Shown one piece after another: positions 44,874-55,709 of a stretch of DNA of 64,000 nt. The stretch covers positions 1 to 64,000 of the forward strand of contig NZ_JAPIVT010000009.1 in the NCBI RefSeq assembly GCF_026239735.1, in the 5' to 3' direction. Positions within the stretch are counted from its first letter, which is position 1; each line of letters opens with the position of its first letter. The stretch is from Pedobacter sp. MC2016-05. GTDB taxonomy: Bacteria; Bacteroidota; Bacteroidia; Sphingobacteriales; Sphingobacteriaceae. The notes under the pieces were generated by a model. It had not been told where the DNA came from. It did not search any database and worked only from the letters and a program-made list of their open reading frames with translations. The position numbers and the translations under genes were made by a program.

Positions 44874-47018
44874 TTACCGAATACCAAGTTCAACGATCGA
44901 AAAACGCCCGCTACCGTTGAGATGGCGTATCGTAAACCTGAAGTAGCGTGCACTGAGGATTTCCTTAGCCCTTATAATTTGTTCGACTGGATTTGCCCTG
45001 ATATTTGAGAACTCCCCGTCAGGTAATTTCCTCCAGTTTACCCCATCCTCACTAACAGCTATCCCATACTTATCTATAATACTTTCATTGACATCGGGCT
45101 TACCTGAATAAAATGTAAACGCTTTTATGGTATTAGTTTTACCCATATCTACGGTAAGTTCAATAGGAAGGGCATCATCAGGCAATTTATCAAATTCAAG
45201 TCGGGTGTTTAAATTATCATCAATCGCATCTGCTGCAAATCCTTTGGTGGGTTTAACATTTGATGAAAGACTCCACTGTATTTTAGATATCCCCAATTCA
45301 ATGTAAGTTACATCGCTAATGTTATTCCATCGGTCTATCGCGATGGCTCTTATCTTACCACCATTTTTAAAATCAAAAGCCCTGCTGTAAACCTTAGACG
45401 CTGAAGAGGGACTATCACCATTTACGGTATAATAAACTGTACTTCCAGGTTGCTCCACTATCGTTACAATTCCGTTTTGGTTTCGTAGAATTTTTGGCGT
45501 TTCAGGACGCAATGGTTCACTGTAGAGACCAAAATGGCTCAATGCAATGCAGGCATCAGCTTGATTAATGTTTAACCTAACTCGTGAGACCTTGAGTTTC
45601 TTGGGAAGACGGATCAAACGGTTAGATCCAATACTAGTGCCTTTAGCAATTTCTTTCCAGACACCCTGATCAAAGATATCTACGCTGAATGCTCTGATGC
45701 GCTGACCGAGCTTGATGTTTTCCCTTAGCTGAATCACATTGAAAGTTTTTTCTTGAGGCAGTGTAGCCGTCAGTTGTGCGGTATGAACATCATCATCTGT
45801 AGCCCAATAACTGTATCGGTCCTGATCTGTCAAAAACTGTAAACCAAATTTTTTACTGTTTCCCTGACGAATATTTTTCGCACGAAGTTGTGCGCCCGCC
45901 AGTATATTAGCCTTAAATGTTAGATTAATAATTTCCCCGAATTTTTTAAGCTCTTCCACATCTCTTCTTTCCAGCAAGCCATCCGGATTTGGGGAAACAC
46001 CGAGATTAAGATTTGCTCCGCGACCAACACTCTGGTAATAAAGCGCCACCAGATCGGAAGCTGTCTTTAGCTTCTCATTCTGATTGGCATGATAAAACCA
46101 TCCTGGTCGCATTGGAACGTCACATTCTGCGGGCATCCAGTATTTACCGTTTTTTGTTCCTTGCGTGGATTTCCAATACTGGCTAAATCCATTTGAGGCC
46201 ACTTTCCCAGGTTCAGGTGCTTCCGGTGTATAAGTTGCCCAACAGGTTTCTCCTGCGTGGCCTTCCTCATTCCCAACCCATCTAATGTCTGGACCAACGT
46301 CCCCAAATATCGCAATTTGAGGCTGCCATTTTCTTATCATTTCCCATGTCTGCGGCCATTGGTAATAAATAGAACGGTCAATTTTTCTTTCCTCGTTCGC
46401 ACCGCCATAATAACCATTTCCACCATTTGCGCCATCATGCCAGGAAACAAATACGGGCCCATAATTCGTCAATAATTCTTTTAACTGATTTCGGTAAATA
46501 TCAAGATAGCCGGGTTGACCGTAGAGCGCATTGTTTCTGTCCCAGGGAGAACAATAAAGACCCAGCTGCATATTGAGTTTATTGCATGCGTTTTGGTAAT
46601 CTTTAATCATATCCCCTTTACCATTCATCCACTTACTGGCAGAAATACTGTGTGAGGTTGTCTTAGTCGGCCACAAACATAATCCATCATGATGCTTTGC
46701 AACGACAACTATTCCCTTGAATCCTCCAGCCTTCAAAGCACCGACAATTTGAGCGGCATCAAATTTTTTAGGATTAATAAGTTCTGGACTTTCGTCGCCA
46801 AAACCCCATTCCTTATCCGTGTAGGTATCTACTCCAAAATGTATAATTGAATACATTTCCATCTCATGCCAATTTAATTGTGCTTTGTTGGGTATCGGAC
46901 CATATGGTTTGGGGGCTTGTGCTTGGGTGATTAACGCAAAAGTAAACATTTTTGAAAATGTTGAGATGATCAGGATCACCCGTAAATTTCTAAGGAAACT
47001 ATTTATGAAATAACGCAT
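44874..47018 (-). CDS. GH29 alpha-L-fucosidase
   Basis: A 714-residue secreted enzyme (signal to about residue 34). GH29 barrel (about 40-370): WHEMEMYSIIHFGVDTYTDKEWG, VVAKHHDGLCLWP (His109-His110), and the nucleophile Asp195 in FVSWHDGANGG. It is followed by a discoidin-like domain (about 380-490), a CHB_HEX_C-type insert (TVYYTVNGDSPSSASKVYSRAF) and a second F5/8-type-C domain (about 590-714). The WHDGA and EGHAGETCW features resemble the group active on branched (alpha-1,3/1,4) fucose. It lies 49 bases downstream of the GH95 gene. Releases L-fucose for FucP. Confidence 0.93.
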   Translation of the reverse strand: MRYFINSFLRNLRVILIISTFSKMFTFALITQAQAPKPYGPIPNKAQLNWHEMEMYSIIHFGVDTYTDKEWGFGDESPELINPKKFDAAQIVGALKAGGFKGIVVVAKHHDGLCLWPTKTTSHSISASKWMNGKGDMIKDYQNACNKLNMQLGLYCSPWDRNNALYGQPGYLDIYRNQLKELLTNYGPVFVSWHDGANGGNGYYGGANEERKIDRSIYYQWPQTWEMIRKWQPQIAIFGDVGPDIRWVGNEEGHAGETCWATYTPEAPEPGKVASNGFSQYWKSTQGTKNGKYWMPAECDVPMRPGWFYHANQNEKLKTASDLVALYYQSVGRGANLNLGVSPNPDGLLERRDVEELKKFGEIINLTFKANILAGAQLRAKNIRQGNSKKFGLQFLTDQDRYSYWATDDDVHTAQLTATLPQEKTFNVIQLRENIKLGQRIRAFSVDIFDQGVWKEIAKGTSIGSNRLIRLPKKLKVSRVRLNINQADACIALSHFGLYSEPLRPETPKILRNQNGIVTIVEQPGSTVYYTVNGDSPSSASKVYSRAFDFKNGGKIRAIAIDRWNNISDVTYIELGISKIQWSLSSNVKPTKGFAADAIDDNLNTRLEFDKLPDDALPIELTVDMGKTNTIKAFTFYSGKPDVNESIIDKYGIAVSEDGVNWRKLPDGEFSNIRANPVEQIIRAKEILSARYFRFTIRHLNGSGRFSIVELGIR

Positions 47019-47041
47019 TGAAATATTTATAAATTACAGAT

Positions 47042-47071
47042 TTATTTATGTTTTACTTATTTATGTTTTAC
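47042..47071. repeat. Exact 15-base tandem duplication at the GH95 3' end
   Basis: TTATTTATGTTTTAC occurs twice in direct succession (47042-47056, 47057-47071). The right copy contains the GH95 stop codon. It looks like a recent slippage event and does not alter the protein. Confidence 0.8.
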
Positions 47072-49563
47072 TTAATATTTGGTAAGATATCATATAACTT
47101 CTCTGCCTTTGAATCAAAACTTAATATGTAACCAGTCCCAGATTTTTTAGATTCTAACTGACTTCCTTTTAGATAAATTGGCTGATGTGATTTAATCACA
47201 CATAATCCACCAATAATGGATTTTATTCCCGCTTGTGTCATCTGGCCATTTTCCCAACGAATACTAACTTCAAAATTTCCCCGAGCTTTTAAACCTGTTA
47301 CTTCACCGTCTTTCCATGCTGATGGTAATGCCGGGAGAAGCTCAATAGCTTTGTTGTGACTCTGAAGCAGCATTTCTGCAATCCCAGCAGTACCCGCAAA
47401 ATTCCCATCTATTTGAAAAGGCGGATGTGCATCGAAAAAATTAGCATAGGTACCTCCATTTGATTTTTCATTAGCATCTACATAGTTTAACAATTTTCGC
47501 AGTAAAAGATAGGCATGATCGCCGTCTTGAAGCCGGGCCCACCAGTTAATTTTCCAACCTCGGCTCCATCCTGTTCCATCGTCGCCACGTAAGGACAGTG
47601 ATTTAGCTGCAGCCTTGAACAGTTCAGGCTGATCATGGGTAATCTCCCTACCGGGGAATAAGCCAAAAAGATGGGACGCATGACGATGTCTTACATCTGT
47701 TTCCTCGAGATCTTTATACCACTCTAGTAATTGTCCTTTACTCCCTATTTGCATGGGATAAAGTTTTTTAAGTTTGACTAACAACGTATCTCTAAAGTTT
47801 CGATCTATATTTAAAATTTGGGATGACTCAATTACATTATTAAAGAGATCGCGAATGATAGACATGTCCATGGTAGAGGCGATCGAAACGGCTTGGGCTT
47901 TCTTATTGCTATCAAAAAATGCATTTTCCGGGGAGGTTGATGGCGCAGTTACGAGATATCCGTCCTTGTTTTGAACAAGCCAATCAAGACTGAAGGTTGC
48001 AGCAGATTTCATTATTGGATAAACTGCTTTGAGAAACTTTTTATCTTTCGAAAACTGATAATGTTCGAATAAGTGCAGGCAAAGCCAGTTCCCTCCCATT
48101 GGCCAGTTCGCCCAAAGTGGATCTCCCGCTCCGAAATCGCCCACAGGATTGGTTATTGCCCAAATGTCAGAATTATGATTAGCTGCCCAACCTCTTGTTC
48201 CATAAAACTCTTTTGCCATTGACTTACCCGTAATTGAAAGATCTTTTATAAAATCAAATAAAGGAACATGCATCTCTGATAAATTAGTAATTTCTGCAGG
48301 CCAGTAATTCATCTGCGTATTGATATTAATCGTATAATTTGAGCTCCAAGGTGGTCTCATCATATTATTCCATATCCCCTGAAGGTTGGCTGGAGGGCTG
48401 CCTTCACGGGAAGAAGATATCAATAAATACCTGCCAAACTGAAAATAGGTTGCTTCAAGATCAGGATCTGCTTCACCTGATGAGTAATCTTTCAATCTCA
48501 AGTCTGACGGAAGGGTATTTTTGTCGGTTATAGCACGATTGGATAATCTAAGTGAAACCCTATCAAAATAGTGCTTATACTCTATTGAATGACGGCTTAA
48601 CAAATCGCCATAGGTCTTATTTAACGCGGCTTTTAGTCTTTTTTCTACAAGTTCATTTTCATCTACCCCCTCACTGTCCGGACATTTTCCATAGCCATTG
48701 AAACTGGTTGCTGCGCTAAGGTATATTGTTGCTTCCGTTCCCCCTTCAAGATTAATGGAATCATTTTCTGCCTGAATTGACCCATCTTTGGAAACTACCT
48801 TTATCCTGAACTGAAACCTCATTCCCTTACAACCTAAAGTATCATCGTACTGGATGGGTTCTACATTTTTTGGATTATAATAAACGGGAAGCACATTTGC
48901 TGGTGCTTTGCCATTAATAACCAGTCCTCGATCAACACTTGTATTCTTTTTAATTTTAAGTTGACTGTTAGCAAGAACGCTGAAATTCAAAGCGCCTTTT
49001 TTGCTTGCAGATAACTTGATCACCAGCACCTGATCCTTGGCGGAAATAAAAGTCTTACGTTCATATTTAACTCCATTAATCGTAAAAGATGTTGTAGCCA
49101 CTGCACTATCAAGGCTTAATTGACGTCTGTATACTGAGGGCTTTTGGCCTTTAAAGTCTTGTTTTATAATCATATCCCCCATTGGAAGATACGATTGGGA
49201 ATAAAGACCTTGCATTTTTTTCATTAGTTCATTGGCCAGGCCATAGTCCTCTTTATTAAACAACGCATTTCTGATTTGAGGGAGATATTCTAAAGCTCCC
49301 GGATTAACTGAGCGCGGTACAGGTCCGCCACTCCATAAAGAACTTTCGTTCAGCTGCAATACCTCCTCTTCTATTTTTCCATAAATCATTGCACCAAGCT
49401 TGCCATTTCCAAGTGGAAGAGCTTCCACCCAATTCTTAGCTGGCTGCGCATACCATAAAACATGTTCCCGATGTTGCTGAGCGCGACATAGGTTAGAATA
49501 AAAAATTGGAAAGATGCATAGAATGCTCGATACGATTATTTTAAAAGTTTTTGATTTCAGCAT
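47068..49563 (-). CDS. GH95 alpha-L-fucosidase
   Basis: An 831-residue secreted enzyme (signal to about residue 28). N-terminal GH95 domain beginning [28 protein letters not shown]. The (alpha/alpha)6 barrel contains [16 protein letters not shown] (catalytic-site Asn pair), [33 protein letters not shown] and [20 protein letters not shown]. The C-terminal beta-domain ends [10 protein letters not shown]95 enzymes invert and typically release alpha-1,2-linked L-fucose from galactose; some act on L-galactose. First gene of the operon with GH29. A decayed second GH95 lies at 61162-62189. Confidence 0.94.
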   Translation of the reverse strand: MLKSKTFKIIVSSILCIFPIFYSNLCRAQQHREHVLWYAQPAKNWVEALPLGNGKLGAMIYGKIEEEVLQLNESSLWSGGPVPRSVNPGALEYLPQIRNALFNKEDYGLANELMKKMQGLYSQSYLPMGDMIIKQDFKGQKPSVYRRQLSLDSAVATTSFTINGVKYERKTFISAKDQVLVIKLSASKKGALNFSVLANSQLKIKKNTSVDRGLVINGKAPANVLPVYYNPKNVEPIQYDDTLGCKGMRFQFRIKVVSKDGSIQAENDSINLEGGTEATIYLSAATSFNGYGKCPDSEGVDENELVEKRLKAALNKTYGDLLSRHSIEYKHYFDRVSLRLSNRAITDKNTLPSDLRLKDYSSGEADPDLEATYFQFGRYLLISSSREGSPPANLQGIWNNMMRPPWSSNYTININTQMNYWPAEITNLSEMHVPLFDFIKDLSITGKSMAKEFYGTRGWAANHNSDIWAITNPVGDFGAGDPLWANWPMGGNWLCLHLFEHYQFSKDKKFLKAVYPIMKSAATFSLDWLVQNKDGYLVTAPSTSPENAFFDSNKKAQAVSIASTMDMSIIRDLFNNVIESSQILNIDRNFRDTLLVKLKKLYPMQIGSKGQLLEWYKDLEETDVRHRHASHLFGLFPGREITHDQPELFKAAAKSLSLRGDDGTGWSRGWKINWWARLQDGDHAYLLLRKLLNYVDANEKSNGGTYANFFDAHPPFQIDGNFAGTAGIAEMLLQSHNKAIELLPALPSAWKDGEVTGLKARGNFEVSIRWENGQMTQAGIKSIIGGLCVIKSHQPIYLKGSQLESKKSGTGYILSFDSKAEKLYDILPNIK

Positions 49564-49670
49564 TAGAATTAAATTTACGCTTAAATAATGTTGGTTTGTT
49601 TGGATTGTGAACCTTTAGACCGAATGTTTTTAAGATAAGAAATGGATCATTAAGATTATCAAATTAATAA

Positions 49671-49706
49671 AACATTAAACACTTATAATGTTGTTAGTTT
49701 AACATT
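49671..49706. promoter_or_regulatory. Repeated half-sites upstream of the fucosidase operon
   Basis: AACATT (49671-49676), AATGTT (49687-49692) and AACATT (49701-49706) alternate, and TTAGTTTAA lies at 49694-49702, about 130-140 bases before the GH95 start. A TTAGTTTAA copy lies 146-154 bases before fucP. Possible AraC or repressor site. Confidence 0.3.
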
Positions 49707-50218
49707 GTATACCATCATGAGTACATCTAACTATTGGACCGCCAACCGTTTTATCATTCAATAAGTGTACGACTGTAGCGAAGCACATGACACACATACT
49801 CCTTACTGAATAAGTAAAAATCAATATTTTTTTCTTCATGTTTTTTTATTATTTAATAATTTGGTTAGCGTATTAATGTGAAGAATGTTATGCCGTTAAG
49901 ATTGCCCGAACATTTGCTAAGGGCAAGATATTCCAAGAAATCAGAAAAAAAATAGCCGTTATTGGCGATCTATTAAATGTTATTACCAAAAAGTGAACCG
50001 AAAAAGTTATCAGGTGAGCTTATAAGTAAATAAGGATAGAATTGCCAAATGATTAGATAGTTATGACGCTAATTTTATTCCTAATCATCTATTGCTGATG
50101 ATCTCGTGATAAAGAATGACGGCTGGTGAAACTGTGCTAAAATAAAATACATTTGTATCCTAATCAATAAATACATCATTCTAATTTTGTGCTTTCAATG
50201 AATATCATTTAAACGGTT
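49707..50218. other. Long gene-less stretch upstream of the fucosidase operon
   Basis: No complete gene. A plus-strand run near 49891-49997 (reads GKIFQEIRKKIAVIGDLL) is coding-like but has no start or family match. Confidence 0.35.
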
Positions 50219-50368
50219 ATGCAGCATTACAAAGACATCAGCATTTTTAGCAATAAAATTGGAGTTACTAAACCTGAGCATCCCTTGATTAGTATAACAT
50301 TTGGTCATAAAAACAGCAATAGCATAGAGGACATTGATTTTACCGCTGGATTTTATATCATTTCTTAA
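50219..50368 (+). pseudogene. N-terminal fragment of an AraC-type regulator
   Basis: A 49-codon frame from ATG 50219 reads KDISIFSNKIGVTKPEHPLISITF and FTAGFYIIS before a stop. It aligns well with the start of the AraC regulator at 10784 (SISESHKAFGLPAPQHPLVSLIHF...), including the diagnostic P-x-HPL[IV]S. Only the first part of the sensor domain remains and no HTH follows in the next 600 bases. It is therefore a truncated relic of a regulator of the adjacent SusCD locus. Confidence 0.6.
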
Positions 50369-50990
50369 AACCATTGAGATCATAATAACTTATCCCAGCT
50401 GCAACACACCACGATAATTAATTTCATCTGATCCAACATTTGGGTCATTTTTCAGGAGTTATAGACCTTGATTCTTATCGCCAACTTGATGACTTTTGGT
50501 CCTTCTCAAAATTAAAAGTCAAACACAGAATCATAATGTATAAATCACTGTCAGATACGGGCGATTTCTAAAAAATATAATAAAATTTTTAGTTTATGGA
50601 TCAGTAGTCTATCTTACCTCAGAATTCTTAAGGTGGAGTGCAATAGATGAGACATTTGGCCGAAAGTTCAGCGAGGATCCACTGTAGTCTTAGAGTTAGT
50701 TATTATTTATCCCCTGACGTTTAAAACCTTTCACATATTCAGTTTCTCGTCAATGATTGGAAATTTTACCTGACTTGTAGGTTCAACATCATGGCAAACG
50801 TCAAATATCTGATTTCCTTTGATAAACAACTGGGCAAAGACCACTGAAGAATCAACTTTTCCGCGGTAGCTCGAAATATCACTAAGTGAGCAGAACGAAT
50901 TTCGAAACAAATAAAATAAAAATTAATATCCGATACCCCACATGCATTCCTGAAGTGTCTTACCTTTAAACCAAGTATAAAAAGATCCTT
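50369..50990. other. Gene-less stretch before fecR
   Basis: A sigma-factor gene would be expected here upstream of fecR, but no sigma-like frame, intact or broken, is visible on either strand. Confidence 0.45.
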
Positions 50991-52127
50991 ATGATGACCC
51001 AACAAGAAGCAGATAAACTTATCGAAAGATATTTAAAGGGTGATGCTTCACCAGCGGAAGAAAAAATTCTCTTAGCCTGGTATGAGTCTAATTCGTCTGG
51101 CAAAAGCTTGACCGATTCAGATGACTTTGAACACCTGTATCTGGAAATTTGGTCCAATACACAAAAGAGAGCAGGCCTGGTCAAAAAGAATGCGTTCCCG
51201 TTATGGTCAAAAATTGCTGTTGCAGCATCAGTTGTCTTAGCGTTCTTGATCATTTTCGAGAAAAATCCCAAACAGCTAAAAGATAAGGTAACTTTTACAG
51301 CAAAAAAAACATATGACTCGCAGATCACACCTGGAGGAAACAAAGCTATCTTAACTTTGGGAAATGGCCGAAAAATAAACCTGTCAGAGGTTAAAAACGG
51401 TGATTTAGCACAGGAAAACAATATCAATATAAAAAAATCCGCGCAAGGAGAGATAGCGTATACTAGCAATGGAAAATCATCAGCATTGGTCTATAACACG
51501 ATAACTACCCCTAGAGGTGGTCAATATTCCATTACGCTATCTGACGGTACAAAAGTGACTTTAAATGCAGCATCCTCAATGACCTTTCCTACCCGCTTTG
51601 CAAATAAAGAAAGAAAAATCCAGATTAATGGTGAGGCTTACTTGGAAGTTGCGCACAATAAAAAAGTCCCATTTAGGATAGTTTCAAAGGGTCAGGAAAT
51701 TGAAGTCCTGGGCACTGAATTCAATATTAACAGCTATGAAGATGAGCCATTAGTCAAAACAACGCTTGTTAAAGGCAGTGTAAAGCTAAAAAATTCAAGT
51801 TCATCAGTGATTTTAAAACCTGGCGAACAGGGGCAAGTTAACAATTCAAATTCTTCACGACCAATAGCGGTTCAGCCAGTAGATTTAGAAGAAATTACCG
51901 CATGGAAGAACGGACATTTCGAATTCAATGAATCTTCATTGAGTGAGGTATTGCGTACAACGGCTAGATGGTATGATATCGATGTAAATTATTCAGGGAA
52001 GGTTCCTGATCTGAAAATTTCCGGAAAAATCTCCCGAAAGGTCAATTTCTCAGGCTTAGTCGCCTTGCTGGAATTTGAAGGGGTTAAGTTCAGAATCAAT
52101 AAAAAAAGTGTAGAAATCATTAACTAG
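50991..52127 (+). CDS. FecR family anti-sigma factor
   Basis: A 378-residue inner-membrane regulator. Cytosolic N-terminal part (about 1-70, binds an ECF sigma), a single membrane helix (IAVAASVVLAFLIIF, about 74-88), periplasmic FecR domain (ITTPRGGQYSITLSDGTKVTLNAASSM..., about 170-265) and C-terminal DUF4974 domain (FEFNESSLSEVLRTTARWYDIDVNY, about 310-378). It relays the state of the STN-bearing SusC encoded next to a sigma factor. No sigma gene is adjacent; the only ECF sigma in the window is at 62419-63006 on the other strand. Start at 50991 or the following ATG 50994. Confidence 0.93.
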   Translation: MMTQQEADKLIERYLKGDASPAEEKILLAWYESNSSGKSLTDSDDFEHLYLEIWSNTQKRAGLVKKNAFPLWSKIAVAASVVLAFLIIFEKNPKQLKDKVTFTAKKTYDSQITPGGNKAILTLGNGRKINLSEVKNGDLAQENNINIKKSAQGEIAYTSNGKSSALVYNTITTPRGGQYSITLSDGTKVTLNAASSMTFPTRFANKERKIQINGEAYLEVAHNKKVPFRIVSKGQEIEVLGTEFNINSYEDEPLVKTTLVKGSVKLKNSSSSVILKPGEQGQVNNSNSSRPIAVQPVDLEEITAWKNGHFEFNESSLSEVLRTTARWYDIDVNYSGKVPDLKISGKISRKVNFSGLVALLEFEGVKFRINKKSVEIIN

Positions 52128-52396
52128 CAGTCAAACAATAAAGGTCCATAACCTAGAATATTAACGTTGGAGATAAACATATGAGCGGTTTATCAAACCA
52201 GCCAGCATAACTAACCAAATATTAATCTTAAACTATTTTCACGTATGACATAAGCAATACACCTCAGTTCCAGACAAACTGGATTATTTCCAGATGGAAA
52301 AGCTGGCGAGTGTTTCCGCACTCCACCAGCATAAATGTCTGGGCATCACAATATCGCGACAAACGAACCGAAGAATAACCCAAACCTTACGAATGT

Positions 52397-55300
52397 ATGA
52401 AATTTAAATTAAAGCCTGCGGCTATTGGCACAGGCATGTCCAAACTATTTCTGGTTATGAAGTTAGTCATTGCCTTTTTTATATTATTCTCTACGCAGGT
52501 AAGTGCCAAGCTACTTGCCCAGGAAGTGACCCTAAAAGCCAAAAACCTTTCTCTTGAAAAACTCCTGATGGAGGTTGAAAAGCAGACAGGTTATCATTTC
52601 ATTTACGACAGTGACCTGAAGCTGCTGAAATCAATCAAGATTGATGTAAATGTTCAGAAAGTAAAAGTAAAAGATTTACTTGACAAATCACTTGGCAACT
52701 TGCCGATGCAATACACTATAATTCAGCAAACTATTGCTATCAAAGGCGTTCGGCTGCCCGAGTCGGACGCCACAAAAAAAGAGGTGGTGATAAGCGGCAA
52801 AATCACAGATGAATCTGGTCAGCCCATCCCAGGTGCCTCGGTGATGTTAAAAGGCTCAACTAAAGGCGTTGTATCAGACAGCGAAGGAAGGTATTCCATT
52901 TCCACGCCTGATGGAAAAGGCATTTTAATTTTTGCTTTTGTGGGTTACAGCAAAGCCGAGCTGGAGATATCCGGCAGAACAACGATTAATGTAACGATGA
53001 AGATTGAATCTTTTGGCCTGGATGAAGTGGTGGCCATTGGTTATGGAACCAAAAAGAAAAGAGAACTCACCGGAGCAACTGCTACAGTAAATGCGCAGGC
53101 CATCAGTGAGCAAACCATAACCGGATTTGATCAGGCTCTGGCCGGAAGAGTTTCTGGTGTTCAGATTGTGCAAAACTCTTCAACACCCGGAGGCGGCACC
53201 TCAGTAAGAATGCGTGGCGTGAGCACACCAGGCGTGAACGAGCCATTGTATGTGATTGATGGAGTACCGGTTTTTTCAAACGATGTTGGTAATGGTGGCG
53301 GCGCTTTAAACGTATTGAATTTCATTAACCCCAATGATATCGAATCTATTGATATTCTTAAAGATGCAGCTTCTGCCGCTATTTATGGTTCAAGGGCAGC
53401 CAATGGCGTGGTGATTGTAACCACTAAAAAGGGAAAAGAGGGTAAACCAAAGCTTTCGATGGATTACTATTACGGTGCACAAACCTTTGAAAAACGCTTC
53501 GACATGCTCAATGCAGAGGAATACAAGTCGTTCCTTACGGCAAGAAAAACACCTTTCACAAACAGTAACTTTAACACCAACTGGCTGGAAGAAATTACAC
53601 AAACTGCGCCAATGCAGAATGCCAATATTAGTGTAAGTGGAGGGAATCAATCTTCCAACTATTATTCCTCAGTTGGCTACCTCAATCAGGAAGGTATTGT
53701 TAAAAATAGTAACTATGAACGCTTCACAGCAAGATTTAATAGCAACAGCACCATATCAGAAAAAATAAAAATCGGAACCAATTTCTCTGTAGCTAGAGAT
53801 AAACAGTTGCGTAGAGGTGAAAATGATTTCTTTTCTTCTTCTGTGGGCCTTGCGTTATATTTTCCGCCAACAGTTCCGGTAAGAGAAAGTGCTGGTCAAT
53901 ATGGAGATGCACTAGAGTATGTACCATCTTTCGTAGCCAGTCGCCCAAATCCTGTAGCCAATGTTGAAGTGGGTAGTGGCTTCCGCAAAAACATGAAACT
54001 ACTCGGCAATATATTTGGAGAGTACCAACCCATTAAAAACCTGGTCTACAAACTTAATTTAGGTGCTGATTACCAAAGCTCAAGTAGTGATAGTTATTTC
54101 CCGGGCTACATTTTTGGTGTTGCCAACCGCGTAGTCGGCACACCCGGTGTAAACCGTGGCACCAACAATTCACTAATCTGGTTGGTTGAGCACACCTTGA
54201 ATTACAAATTGACACTTGCGAATGACCATAATTTTAATGTCCTTGCAGGTGCAACCCAACAGGCGGCAAGACTGGAAACCTTATATGGCGCAAAAAGTAA
54301 TGCGGTATCCAAAGATCCAAATCTTACCACAATCGATTCTTCTCCAGCAACACTTCAGTCTGCTTCGGGCAATGTCTCAGAATGGTCAATCGCATCGTTC
54401 CTCGGTAGATTTGATTATAACTATAAAGGCAAATATCTTTTCTCTGCAACCGTTAGACGAGATGGTTCTTCACGTTTTGCACCTGGAAATCAATGGGGTA
54501 CCTTTCCATCATTATCAGCGGGATGGATTGTGTCTGATGAATCGTTTTTCAAATCAAATGTAATCTCCAACTTAAAATTACGTGGAAGCTGGGGCCGGTT
54601 GGGTAACCAGGAAATCAGCGCCTTCCAATACTTATCAACGCTAGGTAACACACAGTATATTCTCAATGGGGTGTCTGTAGCGGGCGTTTTCCCAAACAGT
54701 GTTTCCAATCCTAACATTACCTGGGAAACTTCTGAGCAAAAGGATATTGGCGTAGACATATCACTGTTGAAGAATAGAATTACATTTACTGCTGATTATT
54801 TTGATAAGACCACTAAAGGTATTTTGTTATCGAATCCGATAAGTACGGTTTATGGATATACCAATTCTGGTGGCGGCAGCATTACCCCTACGTCGAACTC
54901 AGGAATAATATCAAATAAGGGACTTGAATTTGCAGTTAATGTCAGAAATTCTGAGCATGCATTAAAATGGTCATTTGACATAAATGCCGCCACACTTAAA
55001 AACAAAGTGGTGAGTCTTGGAGGAGGAGACCCGATTATCAACAGCATGAACTCAGGCTTATTTTCAACCAAAACTGATGTAGGTTCTCAAATTGGTGCTT
55101 TCTACGGAAAAATAAACACCGGCCTTGGACCAGACGGCCATTTGCAGTTCGCCAAAGATGCCAATGGAGCAGATATTCAAACCATTATCGGTAATCCAAT
55201 CCCAAATCTCACCTATGGGGCTAATGTGAATTTAAGTTATAAAAATTTCGACTTCTCAATGGCTCTTCAAGGGGTAAATGGAAATGACATATTTGCCACA

Positions 55301-55690
55301 ACCCTATTTCAGATTGGAAACTTTTCATATGGTGCAAATAATCAAATCAAAAGCATCTATGACCAGGCAGGCGTTACCGCTCCGGCGGTAGCTACCGCAA
55401 ATGGTGCTGATTATGCAGCTTCAACCTGGTATGTTTATGACGGAAGTTTCCTTCGCTTACGCTCAGTTCAGATTGGTTATAATCTGCCATTTAATCTTAT
55501 GAAAAAAATAGGCATCAGCAGATGCCGTGTATATGTATCGGGCCAAAATCTGTTCACATTTGACAATTACAAAATTGGGTTAAACCCTGAGGTCGGTGCA
55601 TTTAACCAGAACAATACTTCAGCCGGTGTTGATCAGGGTACATATCCAGCAGCAAGAGTGATTACAACAGGGGTAAGTCTTACATTTTAA
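52397..55690 (+). CDS. SusC/RagA TonB-linked transporter with STN domain
   Basis: A 1097-residue outer-membrane protein. Long signal region (residues 1-41), STN domain (about 45-115: VTLKAKNLSLEKLLMEVEKQTGYHFIY), CarboxypepD_reg domain (about 130-205), linker VVAIGYGTKKKRELTGAT, plug (about 225-345) and barrel ending ITTGVSLTF. The STN domain signals to FecR when substrate is bound, so transcription is under sigma/anti-sigma control as well as any AraC control. The SusD partner follows 19 bases downstream. It is the importer for the glycan fragments handled by this locus. Confidence 0.95.
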   Translation: MKFKLKPAAIGTGMSKLFLVMKLVIAFFILFSTQVSAKLLAQEVTLKAKNLSLEKLLMEVEKQTGYHFIYDSDLKLLKSIKIDVNVQKVKVKDLLDKSLGNLPMQYTIIQQTIAIKGVRLPESDATKKEVVISGKITDESGQPIPGASVMLKGSTKGVVSDSEGRYSISTPDGKGILIFAFVGYSKAELEISGRTTINVTMKIESFGLDEVVAIGYGTKKKRELTGATATVNAQAISEQTITGFDQALAGRVSGVQIVQNSSTPGGGTSVRMRGVSTPGVNEPLYVIDGVPVFSNDVGNGGGALNVLNFINPNDIESIDILKDAASAAIYGSRAANGVVIVTTKKGKEGKPKLSMDYYYGAQTFEKRFDMLNAEEYKSFLTARKTPFTNSNFNTNWLEEITQTAPMQNANISVSGGNQSSNYYSSVGYLNQEGIVKNSNYERFTARFNSNSTISEKIKIGTNFSVARDKQLRRGENDFFSSSVGLALYFPPTVPVRESAGQYGDALEYVPSFVASRPNPVANVEVGSGFRKNMKLLGNIFGEYQPIKNLVYKLNLGADYQSSSSDSYFPGYIFGVANRVVGTPGVNRGTNNSLIWLVEHTLNYKLTLANDHNFNVLAGATQQAARLETLYGAKSNAVSKDPNLTTIDSSPATLQSASGNVSEWSIASFLGRFDYNYKGKYLFSATVRRDGSSRFAPGNQWGTFPSLSAGWIVSDESFFKSNVISNLKLRGSWGRLGNQEISAFQYLSTLGNTQYILNGVSVAGVFPNSVSNPNITWETSEQKDIGVDISLLKNRITFTADYFDKTTKGILLSNPISTVYGYTNSGGGSITPTSNSGIISNKGLEFAVNVRNSEHALKWSFDINAATLKNKVVSLGGGDPIINSMNSGLFSTKTDVGSQIGAFYGKINTGLGPDGHLQFAKDANGADIQTIIGNPIPNLTYGANVNLSYKNFDFSMALQGVNGNDIFATTLFQIGNFSYGANNQIKSIYDQAGVTAPAVATANGADYAASTWYVYDGSFLRLRSVQIGYNLPFNLMKKIGISRCRVYVSGQNLFTFDNYKIGLNPEVGAFNQNNTSAGVDQGTYPAARVITTGVSLTF

Positions 55691-55709
55691 TTATTTCATT
55701 TAAAGTATT

